64,000 nt of DNA from Anaerolineales bacterium UBA5797 (lineage in GTDB: Bacteria; Chloroflexota; Anaerolineae; Anaerolineales; Villigracilaceae): positions 1-64,000 of the forward strand of contig DIDP01000061.1 of assembly GCA_002418205.1 (NCBI GenBank), in the 5' to 3' direction. Made by a program: the position numbers and the translations under genes. A model generated the notes under the pieces. It saw only the letters and a program-made list of their open reading frames with translations. It did no database searches and was not told the DNA's origin. Shown piece by piece: positions 25,140-33,081 of this stretch (its first letter is position 1; every line of letters starts with the position of its first letter).

Positions 25140-25877
25140 TTATTTGTACCTCACCACACGGAAGGCTTCCTCATATCTCGGATTCTCTTCCGTGCTGCCT
25201 TCAGCGCGGCGGGACCTGAACCGTTCGATCAGCTTTTCCGCATCCTGCACCTGGGTCTTATGTTGGAGGATGGCGTTTAGTTTAACCTCCCACGTTTCGG
25301 TGACATCCATTGTTGTGTTGGGTTGTTGCGTCAGCGAACACCATACTTCCCTTGGCATGTGGGGTTCGAACCCCTCCTCGAGCAGTTCAGGGAAATAGAC
25401 GAGATTGCCCGCCGCCGGGAAAACCGCGTCGAGCACAACCTGCCCAGCGGCGCGGTGATCGGGATGGTTGATCCCGTATGTGGCAAAGAGATTTTGCGGA
25501 TCGCAGGTGATGAGGATATCCGGTTTGTGCCTGCGGATCTCACGCACGACCTCGCGGCGCAGGTTTATATCCGGGACGAGGTAGCCATCGGGATTGTCCA
25601 TGATGTGGACCGCTTCTACACCGATGACCTTTGCCGCCGCGTATTGTTCTTCGTGTCGGATGGCACATAATTTATCGGGTGTCATATCCGGATCGGTGGT
25701 GGGATTAAAGCCCTTGTCGCCGCAGGTCAATAATTGATAGGTGATGTGATGTCCGGCGCGCGCCCATTTTGCGAGGGTTGCGCCGCAAAAGAATTCAGGG
25801 TCATCGGGGTGGGCGAGGATGACGAGGATGTTTTGAGGGGAGTCCCAGATGCCGGGGAGGGGAGTGTCAGATGCCAT
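25140..25877 (-). CDS. PIG-L family deacetylase
   Basis: A 245-residue zinc-dependent N-acetyl deacetylase of the LmbE/PIG-L family. The metal-binding motif is LAHPDDPEFFCGATLAKW (AHPDD, residues 22-26), with the second element NHPDHRAAGQ (around residue 136). Members deacetylate GlcNAc-linked substrates, for example in mycothiol or bacillithiol synthesis or antibiotic pathways. Here the only context is the downstream M20 hydrolase, so the substrate is open. No strong ribosome-binding site is visible. Confidence 0.88.
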   Translation of the reverse strand: MASDTPLPGIWDSPQNILVILAHPDDPEFFCGATLAKWARAGHHITYQLLTCGDKGFNPTTDPDMTPDKLCAIRHEEQYAAAKVIGVEAVHIMDNPDGYLVPDINLRREVVREIRRHKPDILITCDPQNLFATYGINHPDHRAAGQVVLDAVFPAAGNLVYFPELLEEGFEPHMPREVWCSLTQQPNTTMDVTETWEVKLNAILQHKTQVQDAEKLIERFRSRRAEGSTEENPRYEEAFRVVRYK

Positions 25878-26021
25878 TTGTCAGATTCCAACTTTCGGTG
25901 GGATAAATTTTGGGTTTACGAATCAGGCGTCGGGTTGGGGTGAAGCGTGCACGGGTCCAGGAAAAATGCCGGGATGAGGAAAATCCATCTGCTGCAAAGC
26001 GCGCTGAAAGTGCGAATATCC

Positions 26022-26053
26022 AAAAAAAAGACAGAGGCAAAACAATTGCCCCT
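26022..26053 (-). terminator. Terminator after PSP1 gene
   Basis: GAGGCAA (26034-26040) pairs with TTGCCCC (26046-26052), with one G-U pair, and the minus strand then runs into eight T residues (26029-26022). It lies 10 bases after the stop codon at 26063. Confidence 0.8.
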
Positions 26054-26062
26054 GCCTTACAG

Positions 26063-26995
26063 TTAATTCTGGTTATTCTTGCGCGGGCTGGATTTGCCGC
26101 ATGTGCATCCGCCGGTGTTGTGACGGTCGCATGGCGCTTCGGATTTTCGCCGCAATGCCTCGAGTTCGTCCCACGGTTGCAGGTCTTCGCGTTCGAAGGT
26201 CTCGGTGAACTTTTTGCCTTCATCGCTCTCGAGGAGCACCACCACTTTGTTGGACATGGGCAGCACGTCCACAACCTTGCCCTCGCCCTTGGGGGTGCCG
26301 ACGCGTTTGTTGCGTTTGGGCAGTTGTTTGCGAGCCTCGACATATTGCTGGTATTCGTAGATGAGGCAACAGCGCAGGCGCCCGCACATGCCCGTGATCT
26401 CATTGGGCGTGAGCGAAATGCCCTGTTCCTTTGCCATCTTGATCGAGATGGGTGAGAAGTCGGTCAGGAATTTGGAACAGCACCGCGTTTCGATGCCGCA
26501 GGCGCCCATGCCGCCGATGATCTTTGCCACGTCGCGCGGACCGATCTGGCGCATTTCGATGTGCGTGTTGTGGTACAGGTCGTGCATGTCCTTTTTAAGG
26601 GACTTGAGATCGACCTTTTCCTCGCTGTCTGTGCTGTAGAGGAACACGAGCCGCGTGCCATCGTAGTTGTATTCGGCCGCGACGATCTTCACATCATTGA
26701 GGCCGATCTCTGCGGCGCGGGCGCGGCAGTTGATCATGGCTTCGGTCTGTTTGGATTGCCAGGATTGCAGGAGCAGCAGGTCGCGCGGGGTTGCCCGCCT
26801 CTCCACGTACCTCCAGCCGCCTTCCGGTTTCGGAGGCAGTTCCTGCACGATCTGCACAACTTCGCCGAGGTGTTTGCCGCGTGAGGTGTCCACGATCACG
26901 TGCTCGCCAATCCCCACGTCCGGGACGGCGGATGTATCAAAATGATAGATCTTGCCTACCTTGGTAAATCTTACACCGATAATGTTTTTATCCAT
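26063..26995 (-). CDS. PSP1 domain protein (RicT/YaaT-like)
   Basis: A 310-residue PSP1-family protein related to B. subtilis RicT (YaaT), a Y-complex subunit linked to Fe-S clusters, RNase Y and development. Seen: VRFTKVGKIYHFD at the N-terminus, FLYSTDSEEKVDLKSLKKDM in the middle, and the Cys-rich GGMGACGIETRCCSKFL and GMCGRLRCCLIYEY typical of the family. The C-terminus adds PCDRHNTGGCTCGKS, another possible metal site. The -10 box ends 8 nt before the ATG. Fe-S binding is known for RicT complexes and is inferred here. Confidence 0.9.
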   Translation of the reverse strand: MDKNIIGVRFTKVGKIYHFDTSAVPDVGIGEHVIVDTSRGKHLGEVVQIVQELPPKPEGGWRYVERRATPRDLLLLQSWQSKQTEAMINCRARAAEIGLNDVKIVAAEYNYDGTRLVFLYSTDSEEKVDLKSLKKDMHDLYHNTHIEMRQIGPRDVAKIIGGMGACGIETRCCSKFLTDFSPISIKMAKEQGISLTPNEITGMCGRLRCCLIYEYQQYVEARKQLPKRNKRVGTPKGEGKVVDVLPMSNKVVVLLESDEGKKFTETFEREDLQPWDELEALRRKSEAPCDRHNTGGCTCGKSSPRKNNQN

Positions 26996-27003
26996 GAGGT
27001 CGA

Positions 27004-27009
27004 ATTATA
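27004..27009 (-). promoter_or_regulatory. -10 box of leaderless promoter for PSP1 gene
   Basis: Minus-strand TATAAT ends 8 nt before the ATG at 26995, and no ribosome-binding site lies between them. Confidence 0.5.
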
Positions 27010-27094
27010 CCGTATGGATTGTGGGAGTGGAACGCGGCGTTGGTGGAATCAAAAATGGACGACCAGCCGCCGTCCATTTTTGGGTTCTGGTGAT

Positions 27095-27235
27095 TTATAA
27101 GGATCCAATGGCATTCAAACGACGGTTGACCTCGCGCATTTCGCCCGCCGTGAAGAACTTTTGTCTGGACTCGGAAACAGTGTTCACCAGAAGGCCCAGG
27201 GTCGCCAACAGGAACAAAGAGTAGATGAACTTCAT
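27095..27235 (-). CDS. Small protein, 46 residues, with hydrophobic N-terminus
   Basis: An unlisted short reading frame with an excellent ribosome-binding site (AAAGGAG about 7 nt before the ATG). The product begins MKFIYSLFLLATLGLLVNTV, one membrane helix or uncleaved signal, followed by a polar tail with ESRQKFFTAGEMREVNRRL. It lies 77 bases downstream of another small membrane-protein gene on the same strand, and the two may be co-transcribed. No family recognised. Support is the ribosome-binding site and the sensible product only. Confidence 0.5.
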   Translation of the reverse strand: MKFIYSLFLLATLGLLVNTVSESRQKFFTAGEMREVNRRLNAIGSL

Positions 27236-27312
27236 GGTCGTTCTCCTTTCTTATTTGTTAGCTGGCAGACGACCCAATCCCCCGAAAAGTTCCTGTGTTT
27301 GCCCATCCCGAC

Positions 27313-27633
27313 CTAATGTGGGAAAAGGAGCTCACCAATGACCATGAACAGAACCCACAACCCGGGCAGCAGTGGCAGCCACACGAGCCAGGAACGCTCC
27401 CGCTGACGAAAGATGGCGATCAGGCTGGCGATCCCGGCGCCCAGCCCGCACAGCAGCATAAAGATGCCGTAGAAGGGCAGGAGGATGTGTTGCCAGGGCG
27501 CGTCGCTGGACAAGGGCATGAACACGAAGGAATTGATCAAGAACAGTACCACGAACGCCGCCGTCAGCCAGACAGCCCACCAGCCTGGCTTCGTGTGAGG
27601 ACTCTCACGGAAGTGACTTGAAACTGATTTCAT
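27313..27633 (-). CDS. Small membrane protein, unknown
   Basis: A 106-residue protein with three strong hydrophobic segments (about residues 20-38, 49-70, 82-102) separated by a short RQRERSW loop. A GGAGG ribosome-binding site is 7 nt before the ATG. No family recognised. It is in the same orientation as the 46-residue gene downstream and divergent from the oxidoreductase gene at 27869. Confidence 0.6.
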   Translation of the reverse strand: MKSVSSHFRESPHTKPGWWAVWLTAAFVVLFLINSFVFMPLSSDAPWQHILLPFYGIFMLLCGLGAGIASLIAIFRQRERSWLVWLPLLPGLWVLFMVIGELLFPH

Positions 27634-27856
27634 CCTATGCCTCCAGATCCATCGAGACGGAGATTACCATACAGGGGGGCAGATTTCATGAAGCACTCTG
27701 ATTCAGCGTAGCACGCCGGTGTGAGGATTACAAGTGCCATTTGTGATGTGTCCATCCGCTTGACCATAAAATGAAGACGTGCATCAGACTTCTCATGTGA
27801 TTAACCACCCTCGGAAAAATTGACATTCTCCCATTCCAAAATCAATCTCGAAAATC

Positions 27857-27862
27857 TATAAT
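27857..27862 (+). promoter_or_regulatory. -10 box of leaderless promoter for CrtI-like gene
   Basis: TATAAT ends 6 nt before the ATG at 27869. A TTCCAA 17 bp upstream (27834-27839) may act as a weak -35. There is no ribosome-binding site. Confidence 0.5.
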
Positions 27863-27868
27863 CGCCTC

Positions 27869-29374
27869 ATGTCTGAAAAATCGGTCATCATCATCGGCGC
27901 GGGGGTGGCAGGGCTGGCCGCGGGTTGTTATGCCCGCATGAACGGTTACCGCGCCACGATCTTCGAGCTCCACGATCTGCCGGGTGGTTTGTGCACGGCC
28001 TGGGAGCGCCGCGGTTATATCTTCGACGGCTGCATCCATTACCTGTTCGGTTCCGGCGAAGGTCAGCCATTCCATGCGATGTGGCAGGAATTGGGCGCGG
28101 TGCAGGATCGCCCGATGATCAACCATGACGAGTACCAGCGCATCACGGATGGGAAGGACACGCTCACGGTTCATACGGACCCCGACCTGCTTCAGCGTCA
28201 CATGCTGGACCTCAGCCCGGAGGATGCCTCGTTGATCGGACCCTTCTGCGACGGCATCCACCAGTTCACGAAATTCGACATGTCCGCCATGTACCACAAG
28301 CCGCGCGCCATCATGAACCTGCTGGATTATCGCGATCTCGGGATGGCGATGCTGCCGTATCTTATGCCGGTGATGAAGTGGTCAGCCTTGTCGGCCGGGG
28401 AGTTTGCAAAGAAGTTCAGGAACCCGTTCCTCAGGCAGGCCATTCCGCAGATCTTCTCATGGGACGAGGCGCCCGTCATGATGGGGATGTCGTTATTGGC
28501 ATATATGCACACACGCAATGCGGGGTTCCCGGCTGGCGGTTCGCTTGAATTTGCACGCGCCATCGAAAAAAGATTCCTCGATCTGGGCGGCGAGATCAAA
28601 TACAAATCGCAGGTTGAGAAGATCCTTGTGGAGAACGACCGCGCGGTGGGTGTCCGCTTGTATAACGATGAAGTCCATCGCGCCGATTATGTCGTCTCTG
28701 CCTGCGATGGGCGCGGCACGATCTTCGACATGCTGGATGGAGCCTATCTCGACCGGCGCATCGAAAAGATGTACGATGGGCACATGTCCACGCATAGCAT
28801 GATGCAGGTGTCCCTGGGGGTGAAGCGGGATCTATCGCATGAACCGCATTGGGTCACGCACCTGCTCAAGAAGCCGGTCCTTGTCGCGGGCGAACCGCGT
28901 CACGAGATCGGCGTCAAGCACTACTGCTTCGACAAATCCCTCGCGCCGGAGGGGAGGTCGGTCATCGAGGTCATCGTCCGCTCGGATTATTCGTACTGGC
29001 AGCGCATCTATGGGCGGCGTCTTTACGACACGGAACAAACGCAGGTTTCCGGGATCATTGTCGATCACCTTGAAGGCTGGCTTCCCGGCATCAAAAAAGA
29101 CATTGAATTTGTGGACGAGGCTACGCCGCTCAGTTACGAACGCTACACGGGCAACTGGCTTGGATCCACGTGCGGCTGGCTGATGACAAAGGAAACCATG
29201 CCGATGCTCATCAAGGGTGTGCCGAAAACCCTGCCGCGGCTGGGGAATTTTTACATGGCGGGGCAGTGGGTGGAACCCGGCGGAAGTCTTCCGCTCGCGG
29301 CGGCGTCCGGGAAAGGTGCCATCCAATTGATCTGCGCCAAAGACGGGAAGAAATTTGTGACATCCAATCCATGA
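27869..29374 (+). CDS. Phytoene desaturase-like NAD(P)/FAD oxidoreductase
   Basis: A 501-residue flavoprotein of the CrtI/CrtISO-like superfamily. Seen: VIIIGAGVAGLAAGCYARMNGY (FAD-binding, residues 6-27), FELHDLPGGLCTAW, and a C-terminal FYMAGQWVEPGGSLPLAAASGK, the family's second FAD contact. Members desaturate or isomerise carotenoids or reduce retinol-like lipids, but no other carotenoid gene (crtB, crtE, crtY) is present nearby, so a different lipid or isoprenoid substrate is possible. It is probably translated from a leaderless message. Confidence 0.87.
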   Translation: MSEKSVIIIGAGVAGLAAGCYARMNGYRATIFELHDLPGGLCTAWERRGYIFDGCIHYLFGSGEGQPFHAMWQELGAVQDRPMINHDEYQRITDGKDTLTVHTDPDLLQRHMLDLSPEDASLIGPFCDGIHQFTKFDMSAMYHKPRAIMNLLDYRDLGMAMLPYLMPVMKWSALSAGEFAKKFRNPFLRQAIPQIFSWDEAPVMMGMSLLAYMHTRNAGFPAGGSLEFARAIEKRFLDLGGEIKYKSQVEKILVENDRAVGVRLYNDEVHRADYVVSACDGRGTIFDMLDGAYLDRRIEKMYDGHMSTHSMMQVSLGVKRDLSHEPHWVTHLLKKPVLVAGEPRHEIGVKHYCFDKSLAPEGRSVIEVIVRSDYSYWQRIYGRRLYDTEQTQVSGIIVDHLEGWLPGIKKDIEFVDEATPLSYERYTGNWLGSTCGWLMTKETMPMLIKGVPKTLPRLGNFYMAGQWVEPGGSLPLAAASGKGAIQLICAKDGKKFVTSNP

Positions 29375-29388
29375 TAAACATCCGGCGA

Positions 29389-29399
29389 ACTGCTATACT
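29389..29399 (+). promoter_or_regulatory. Extended -10 promoter
   Basis: TGCTATACT upstream of the 93-residue membrane protein gene starting at 29435; the leader of about 30 bases contains a GGGAG ribosome-binding site. Confidence 0.4.
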
Positions 29400-29434
29400 T
29401 TGAAGCATGAAAACTTTTAAAATGGGAGTCTCTT

Positions 29435-29716
29435 ATGCAGTTCACATCCGGAGTGAAATCATTGATCTGTTTTGTCCTCTCGATCGTTTTTCTGATCCTG
29501 CTGACATTTTTTGAATCCTCCCTGGTCGGTTTATCTGATGCAACGGAGCGGGTAATCAGTCTTTTGCTTTTGGTCCTGCCTGGTGTGATCGGTGTTGTTT
29601 TCGGGGTTTCGGGCATCCTCCGCCGGGAATCGAAAATATGGATCGCATATGCGGGCGTATTGCTCAATACGCTGTTTGCGTTATTCCAACTGTTCGTGAT
29701 CTCGTTTGCGGGTTAG
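29435..29716 (+). CDS. Small membrane protein, unknown
   Basis: A 93-residue protein with three hydrophobic segments (about 8-26, 40-60, 66-90). The GGGAG in its leader and an extended -10 upstream support expression. It overlaps the convergent LSDAT gene by 4 bases at the 3' end. No family recognised; it resembles generic DUF4190-like small membrane proteins only in pattern. Confidence 0.6.
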   Translation: MQFTSGVKSLICFVLSIVFLILLTFFESSLVGLSDATERVISLLLLVLPGVIGVVFGVSGILRRESKIWIAYAGVLLNTLFALFQLFVISFAG

Positions 29717-30375
29717 GTCAATTTTGATTTTAGGAACGCAAGGACATCTTCGGGTTTTTGGGTGATGTCCACCGCGAAGACATTTCCAGTCAGTGTGATC
29801 TCATCCGCCAGGCGTCCGGTGCCGCGGATCACGTATGTGGGACGATTTTCCAAAATGCTGTACTCGACATCGTGTCTGGAAATCCGTCCGCCGTTCACAA
29901 GGACCGTGATCGATTTGTTTTCTCCGGCAATCGTGGTTGCGATCTTTGAGATCCAGGAGGATTCAGCGCCCCAATCATCACCCGGGATCAGGATGAAATG
30001 CGTGTGGTTGGGATCCAGAATGGAAGCTGCCTCCTCTTGCATGAGCAGGCTGTCGAACACAACCCCGATCAATGGGAACGAAAAGTTGTTGCGTTTTCTC
30101 TGTTTGCCGATCTCGGTCATGATGCCCGCCTGAGTCCCGCCGTCCACGATGATGGAACCCGTTTCCTCCGCCAATTGCGCGATGACCCCCACTGCCTTGC
30201 GCATGGGGAATTTATCCCTGAAGCCGATCCCGCCCGCGCCGCCGACCAGCACGATCACGGTCCTCGGGTGAGGGATCTCCAGTTCCTTGAGTGCTTCCTG
30301 AATTTCGCTGTTCTCTGTGATATTTGCGGCGACTGCGGTGGTTCCGCGTTTCAGTGGAATCTGACGGATGAGCAT
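29713..30375 (-). CDS. LSDAT-type SLOG domain protein (TRPM-like nucleotide sensor)
   Basis: A 220-residue Rossmann-like protein that matches the LSDAT_prok family (SLOG domain of the type found at the N-terminus of TRPM channels). Seen: RTVIVLVGGAGGIGFRD (about residues 38-54), SIIVDGGTQAGIMTEIGKQR (73-92), PLIGVVFD, and THFILIPGDDWGAESSWIS (124-142). SLOG domains bind nucleotide-derived ligands such as ADP-ribose or NAD products, so a ligand sensor or hydrolase role is inferred. It has its own promoter (TATAAT at 30418-30413) and an AGGAG ribosome-binding site, and lies downstream of a sensor kinase gene. Confidence 0.8.
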   Translation of the reverse strand: MLIRQIPLKRGTTAVAANITENSEIQEALKELEIPHPRTVIVLVGGAGGIGFRDKFPMRKAVGVIAQLAEETGSIIVDGGTQAGIMTEIGKQRKRNNFSFPLIGVVFDSLLMQEEAASILDPNHTHFILIPGDDWGAESSWISKIATTIAGENKSITVLVNGGRISRHDVEYSILENRPTYVIRGTGRLADEITLTGNVFAVDITQKPEDVLAFLKSKLT

Positions 30376-30457
30376 TTTTTCTCCTGGCGATGGTCCTTCG
30401 CCGATTGGGCGAATTATATCGGTTTAACGGAAAAGACCCGCCGATGTTATTCACCCA

Positions 30458-31699
30458 TCAGGTCTTTTCCTCCTCCGGCTGCATCGGCTCGACAGGCAAT
30501 TGAAGATAAAACGTGCTGCCGGTGAAATTCACCTCATCATGCCCGGCGCTTTCCACCCATACCCTGCCGCCGTGGGCGCGTGCCACACCTCGGACGATAG
30601 CCAGACCCAATCCGGGTCCTCCGCCCTTGAAGGTTGTCCTGCCTGAGGAGTGGATGTCCACACTGCCGACCTGGTAGAACTTTTCGAAGACCAGATCGTG
30701 GTGCTCGGCATCCAGCCCAATGCCCCTGTCCCTGACGGCAACCTCCACGCCAGGCTTGTTGTAGTCGATCACGATCGGGCGCGTGGTGATGATGATCCTG
30801 CCGCCATCGGGTGTGAATTTGATGGCGTTTACGATCAAATGATATAACGCTTTTTGGATCAAAGCGGGATCGCCGTTTATGTTGGGCACGCCCTCGGCAT
30901 GCTGGGCGTAGACCAGCAACCTGCGTTCGGTGGTGACATTCTCGAAACTGCGGAGCAGGTCGTCAATGATCCGTTTCAACGGCACAGGGACATTTGCGAT
31001 CTTCAACGTTTCATTGTCGATCCGTGTGACATCGAGCATCAGGTTGACCACTCCGTGGATGCGGCTGGTGCCTTTGATGATCCCCTCCACCACGTTGTTC
31101 AATTCGGCATTTTCCCGGGTTTCAGGGAAGGCGCGCATTACGTTGATGTATCCGTTCAGGACGGTCAACGGGGTGCGGAGTTCGTGTGCGGCAACCTGGA
31201 TGAACTCCATCTTGTTGCGGTCCAGTTGTCGCAGAACCTTGTTGTTCCTCTGCAGGTCGGCGATCATCTTCTGGTCATTGACCCGTATCCGGTCCAGTGT
31301 GATGCGGATGATGTCCATCGCCATGCGCGGACTGCGGCTGAGGATGGTCTCAAAATCCTGTTTCTCCATTTCCAGCACGGTGCATCTGGTGGTGGTGCGG
31401 ACGGTCGCCGCGCGCGGCGCGTGCTGGATCAGAGCCATCTCGCCCACCATTTCACCGCGGCCGCTCAGGCGCAATATCCGTTCCTCCTCGCCTTCCACGA
31501 TCTTCTTCGAAACGACCACATCCCCATCGGCGATGATATAAAGCACATCCTCATACGCGCCTTCGTGACACAAAATATGCCCCGGCGGGTAGGTATGGAA
31601 TTCGGTCATCTTTGCCATTTCCAGTAGCTCGTCCTCGTCCAAACCCTGGAAGGCAATTCTCAGAAGGGAGATCTTGTCGTGGATGGAAGTCTCGTTCAC
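30458..31699 (-). CDS. Sensor histidine kinase with N-terminal cyclic-nucleotide-binding domain
   Basis: A 413-residue soluble kinase. Residues about 15-130 form a CRP-like cyclic-nucleotide-binding domain with the phosphate cassette GEMALIQHAPRAATV. A short coiled region leads to a HisKA domain (HELRTPLTVLNGY, phosphoacceptor His about residue 168) and a HATPase domain with DRGIGLD and GGGPGLGLAIV. There is no membrane segment, so it would sense a cytosolic cyclic nucleotide or similar ligand. No response regulator is adjacent. The start is GTG at 31699, placed 6 nt after a TATACT -10. Confidence 0.9.
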   Translation of the reverse strand: MNETSIHDKISLLRIAFQGLDEDELLEMAKMTEFHTYPPGHILCHEGAYEDVLYIIADGDVVVSKKIVEGEEERILRLSGRGEMVGEMALIQHAPRAATVRTTTRCTVLEMEKQDFETILSRSPRMAMDIIRITLDRIRVNDQKMIADLQRNNKVLRQLDRNKMEFIQVAAHELRTPLTVLNGYINVMRAFPETRENAELNNVVEGIIKGTSRIHGVVNLMLDVTRIDNETLKIANVPVPLKRIIDDLLRSFENVTTERRLLVYAQHAEGVPNINGDPALIQKALYHLIVNAIKFTPDGGRIIITTRPIVIDYNKPGVEVAVRDRGIGLDAEHHDLVFEKFYQVGSVDIHSSGRTTFKGGGPGLGLAIVRGVARAHGGRVWVESAGHDEVNFTGSTFYLQLPVEPMQPEEEKT

Positions 31700-31705
31700 A
31701 AGCGC

Positions 31706-31711
31706 AGTATA
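31706..31711 (-). promoter_or_regulatory. -10 box of leaderless promoter for the kinase
   Basis: Minus-strand TATACT ends exactly 6 nt before the GTG start at 31699; no ribosome-binding site is present. Confidence 0.45.
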
Positions 31712-31867
31712 CCCATGAGAATGAAATGCATTTACAACAACTCAATTGCAATTAGAGGCGGCGGCTTGCTGTAAATGGTGATTTTCGTGGAGCGGGGTGT
31801 TGTCCTATCAAATCAAGAAGATTTGGAATGCCATTCCGCACCACGTCATTTGCATGTTTGCCGCCAT

Positions 31868-31908
31868 ATAAAAATAAAGACCTGGCGGAAACGTAACTGC
31901 CAGGTCCT
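31868..31908 (-). terminator. Terminator after mrp
   Basis: GACCTGGC (31879-31886) pairs with GCCAGGTC (31899-31906). On the minus strand the stem is followed by TTTATTTTTAT. It lies 20 bases after the mrp stop codon. Confidence 0.8.
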
Positions 31909-31927
31909 TATCATCTTGATTTATGCC

Positions 31928-33007
31928 TTATTCCACGATGTTGATCGGCATCTCGTTCTTCGCTCTCAAAGCCGCCACGCTGACCTGCGCCGCGACCTTT
32001 TGTGCCACATCCCGCAGGGCAGTTGCCACGGGCGAATCGGGGTTGGATACCACGATCGGCTTTCCGCTATCGCCGCCGATGCGCACGTTCTGGTCGATCG
32101 GGATCTTGCCGAGGAAATTGGTTTGGGTTGCCTGCGCCAGTTGTTCGCCGCCGCCCGAACCGAAGATGTCCATGCGGGTGCCGTCGGGCAGATCGAGATA
32201 GGACATATTCTCGATGACGCCGAGGATCGGCACTTCCAGCGTGCGGAACATGTTCAAGCCGCGCCCGGCATCCTCGAGCGAAACCAATTGAGGCAAAGTC
32301 ACGATCACTGCGCCGCTGAGGGGCAGTGCCTGCGCAAGGGACAGCGCCGCGTCACCCGTGCCCGGGGGCAGGTCAACGATCAGATAATCCAGTTCGCCCC
32401 ATTCCACATCGCCCAAAAATTGACGGATCGCCGAATTGAGCATCGGTCCGCGCCAGATCAACGGCTGTCCCGGCTTGACAAGCAGCCCCATCGAGATCAT
32501 CTTGATCCCGTATGCCTGTGCAGGGATGAGTCTTTGTCCCTGCGGAGGCGGGAGCTTTTCGACACCAAGCATCGTGGGCACATTGGGTCCATAAATGTCC
32601 GCGTCCATGAGGCCCACGCGCGCGCCGCTTTGGGCAAGCGCCACTGCGATGTTGACCGATACCGTGGACTTGCCGACGCCGCCTTTCCCTGACCCCACTG
32701 CGATCGCATTGCGGATGGGCATGTTGACGAGACCGCGCATGCGGCCGTCGTTCGGCACATCCGAATCCATTTTGATCTCGACCGCTTTGACGCCTCCAAT
32801 GGACATCACAGCCTGCTTCGCCTCCGATTCGATCTTTCCGCGCAACGGGCAGGCAGGCGTTGTCAGCATGACCGTGAACGAGACCTTGTCGTCCTTGATC
32901 TCCAGTTCGCGGATCATGTTCAGTGTGACAAGGTCCTGGTGTAGTTCGGGTTCCTGCACCTTGCCGAGTGCGGCTAATACCGCTTCTTTTGTGATTTTAT
33001 TTGTCAT
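31928..33007 (-). CDS. mrp: Mrp/NBP35 family Fe-S carrier ATPase
   Basis: A 359-residue ApbC/Nbp35-type P-loop protein that loads or carries [4Fe-4S] clusters. It has an N-terminal MIP18-like (DUF59) domain (residues about 1-85, with TTPACPLRG), then the deviant Walker A GSGKGGVGKSTVSVNIA, VDLPPGTGD, and GVIENMSY. The usual CXXC near the C-terminus is not seen: after NMSYLDLPDGTRMDIFGSGGG there is no Cys pair, so cluster binding may differ. The neighbours downstream of its terminator and upstream (nuoI) fit Fe-S metabolism. The -10 TACAAT ends 6 nt before the ATG. Confidence 0.9.
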   Translation of the reverse strand: MTNKITKEAVLAALGKVQEPELHQDLVTLNMIRELEIKDDKVSFTVMLTTPACPLRGKIESEAKQAVMSIGGVKAVEIKMDSDVPNDGRMRGLVNMPIRNAIAVGSGKGGVGKSTVSVNIAVALAQSGARVGLMDADIYGPNVPTMLGVEKLPPPQGQRLIPAQAYGIKMISMGLLVKPGQPLIWRGPMLNSAIRQFLGDVEWGELDYLIVDLPPGTGDAALSLAQALPLSGAVIVTLPQLVSLEDAGRGLNMFRTLEVPILGVIENMSYLDLPDGTRMDIFGSGGGEQLAQATQTNFLGKIPIDQNVRIGGDSGKPIVVSNPDSPVATALRDVAQKVAAQVSVAALRAKNEMPINIVE

Positions 33008-33013
33008 GCGTGT

Positions 33014-33019
33014 ATTGTA
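33014..33019 (-). promoter_or_regulatory. -10 box of leaderless promoter for mrp
   Basis: Minus-strand TACAAT ends 6 nt before the ATG at 33007, with no ribosome-binding site. Confidence 0.4.
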
Positions 33020-33025
33020 CCAATT

Positions 33026-33076
33026 AAAAATGCATCGCGCTGAACAAAGGCCTTTCGAACCTTCGCCCAGCGCGAA
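33026..33076 (-). terminator. Probable terminator after nuoI
   Basis: TCGCGCTG (33035-33042) and CAGCGCGA (33068-33075) pair around a loop that can itself fold. The minus strand then reads TGCATTTTTAATT. It lies directly after the nuoI stop codon and separates nuoI from mrp. Confidence 0.6.
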
Positions 33077-33081
33077 TAAGT

